Below the pieces are notes generated by a model, which was not told where the DNA came from, searched no databases, and saw only the letters and a list, made by a program, of their open reading frames with translations. Position numbers and translations under genes: made by a program. From positions 27,161,540 through 27,225,539 of the forward strand of contig NC_091134.1 in the NCBI RefSeq assembly GCF_041381155.1: 64,000 nt of DNA, given 5' to 3'. This DNA comes from Argopecten irradians. Lineage: Eukaryota > Mollusca > Bivalvia > Pectinida > Pectinidae. Each line of letters begins with the position of its first letter. Within the stretch, counting starts at the first letter, position 1. Positions 63,141 to 64,000 of the stretch are shown piece after piece.

Positions 63141-64000
63141 GTAAGTGTATAGTGTAGTCCTCTTTCCTTCGACCAAATCCCACACGAAGGAAAACAAAAT
63201 TGTTTTTAATTTAATATTTGTGTTGAGAAGAATAGTACCCCTATGCTTCATCTCAACACAGACCAGGAGATAGGAGTTTCAGTATTCCAGTTTTCACTGT
63301 CGATGTCGTCATTATCTGTCAGGGGTAGGAGAAACATAATCAGACAAAGTTATATGAAATAGATAGGATATATCTCATGTATAATATCTGGGAGGTCAGT
63401 GCAATATTCTATTTTTCCCGATAACTCGACCTCAACACTGACCTTTTATCTCATCTTATTTGGATATTACTGATGTGTTGCGATAACACTTTTTCTTTAA
63501 AAAGTCATTAAAGCTCAAGTCCATTGCCTAATCCTTAAAAAAATATATTACTTGCAGACAAGTTAAGATTGATATTAAAATTCTTTGAATCATTAGAAAT
63601 CTTATTTCTTTTCATTATTTTTACACCAGTTTTCTGTTGGCTTTCAGACATTTGTTTATAATAATGAAGTCATACATTAAAAATAATTTAGAACAATATC
63701 GTTACTGCTATATTGCTAATTCATTATGTTTCTGTAAATCGTGTAGGAAATCAGTTGTTCCTTGTCATATCAACATCAAAACGCTTTCCTCTCAGTGTTG
63801 AGACCCAGTCTATAAACCATTTATTTTACCTCGGCAAACTGTTTATCGAAATAGTCGTCTGGAAACTCCTCTGAAAAAGAGCTTAGACTGTTGACTGATG
63901 GTGTCTTCTTCTTTGACTTTATTCCTCCATAAATGAAGAGTTTATACAAAACTTTAAGACAAAGAATTATAAAAAGAAATATGGAAGTGATTACATAGAT
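63141..64000. other. Gene C intron 5, up to the window end
   Basis: No exon matching gene A exon 6 is seen; the exon should lie beyond the window. Confidence 0.5.

Noticed and set aside
1-64000. LTR retroelements or virus-derived sequence
   Set aside because: No paired long terminal repeats, capsid, protease or integrase motifs noticed; the only reverse-transcriptase pieces are LINE type.

Overview
The window looks like nuclear DNA of a mollusc, probably a bivalve and perhaps a scallop. The grounds are long AT-rich introns with GT-AG borders, a tRNA-derived SINE whose 3' domain resembles bivalve SINEs, a small inverted-repeat element of a type common in molluscs, CR1-group LINE scraps and many minisatellites. 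No prokaryotic, viral or CRISPR-like structure is visible. The species assignment is inference.

The main content is a small cluster of related genes for secreted, many-domain glycoproteins. Gene A (minus, 22195 to 9601) can be read as a complete 12-exon gene of 1,135 residues: signal peptide, N-terminal domain, a Ser/Thr- and sequon-rich repeat, several beta-sandwich-like modules (by eye like metazoan DUF11-type repeats) and a Cys-rich C-terminal exon ending in a stop, with no membrane anchor. Gene B (minus, 49914 to 35730) is a recent copy with the same 12 exons; all keep their exact length except exon 3, whose repeat is out of frame. On the plus strand lie related genes with the same exon layout: a 5' fragment (33116-34406, signal exon plus first domain only) and gene C (53965 to beyond 63140, first five exons, running on towards the window end).

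Layout: 1-8450 unique flank (LINE fragment 2350-3655, a 23-bp minisatellite 6238-7475, foldback elements). 8455-34712 is copy 1 of a duplicated block (gene A, then a 7.2-kb stretch found only here, then the plus-strand 5' fragment). 34712-55258 is copy 2 (gene B, then the 5' end of gene C). The 7.2-kb stretch is missing from copy 2, and the cut lies inside a LINE remnant, so copy 2 most likely lost it. 55258-64000 holds the rest of gene C with a TTCATGAA-rich block, a Tc1-like transposase remnant, a MITE-like inverted repeat and a 41-bp minisatellite.

The genes face each other head to head (minus-strand gene on the left, plus-strand gene on the right), and the pair was duplicated in tandem. 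Exon 2 of the oppositely oriented genes shares a tract of about 95 bases with one visible difference while the rest has diverged, which suggests gene conversion. The function is not known; secretion, heavy glycosylation and recent duplication would fit a surface, mucus, matrix or defence role, but this is inference. The most unusual item is an intronic 41-bp minisatellite in gene C that has copied a real exon end and its splice donor about 44 times.
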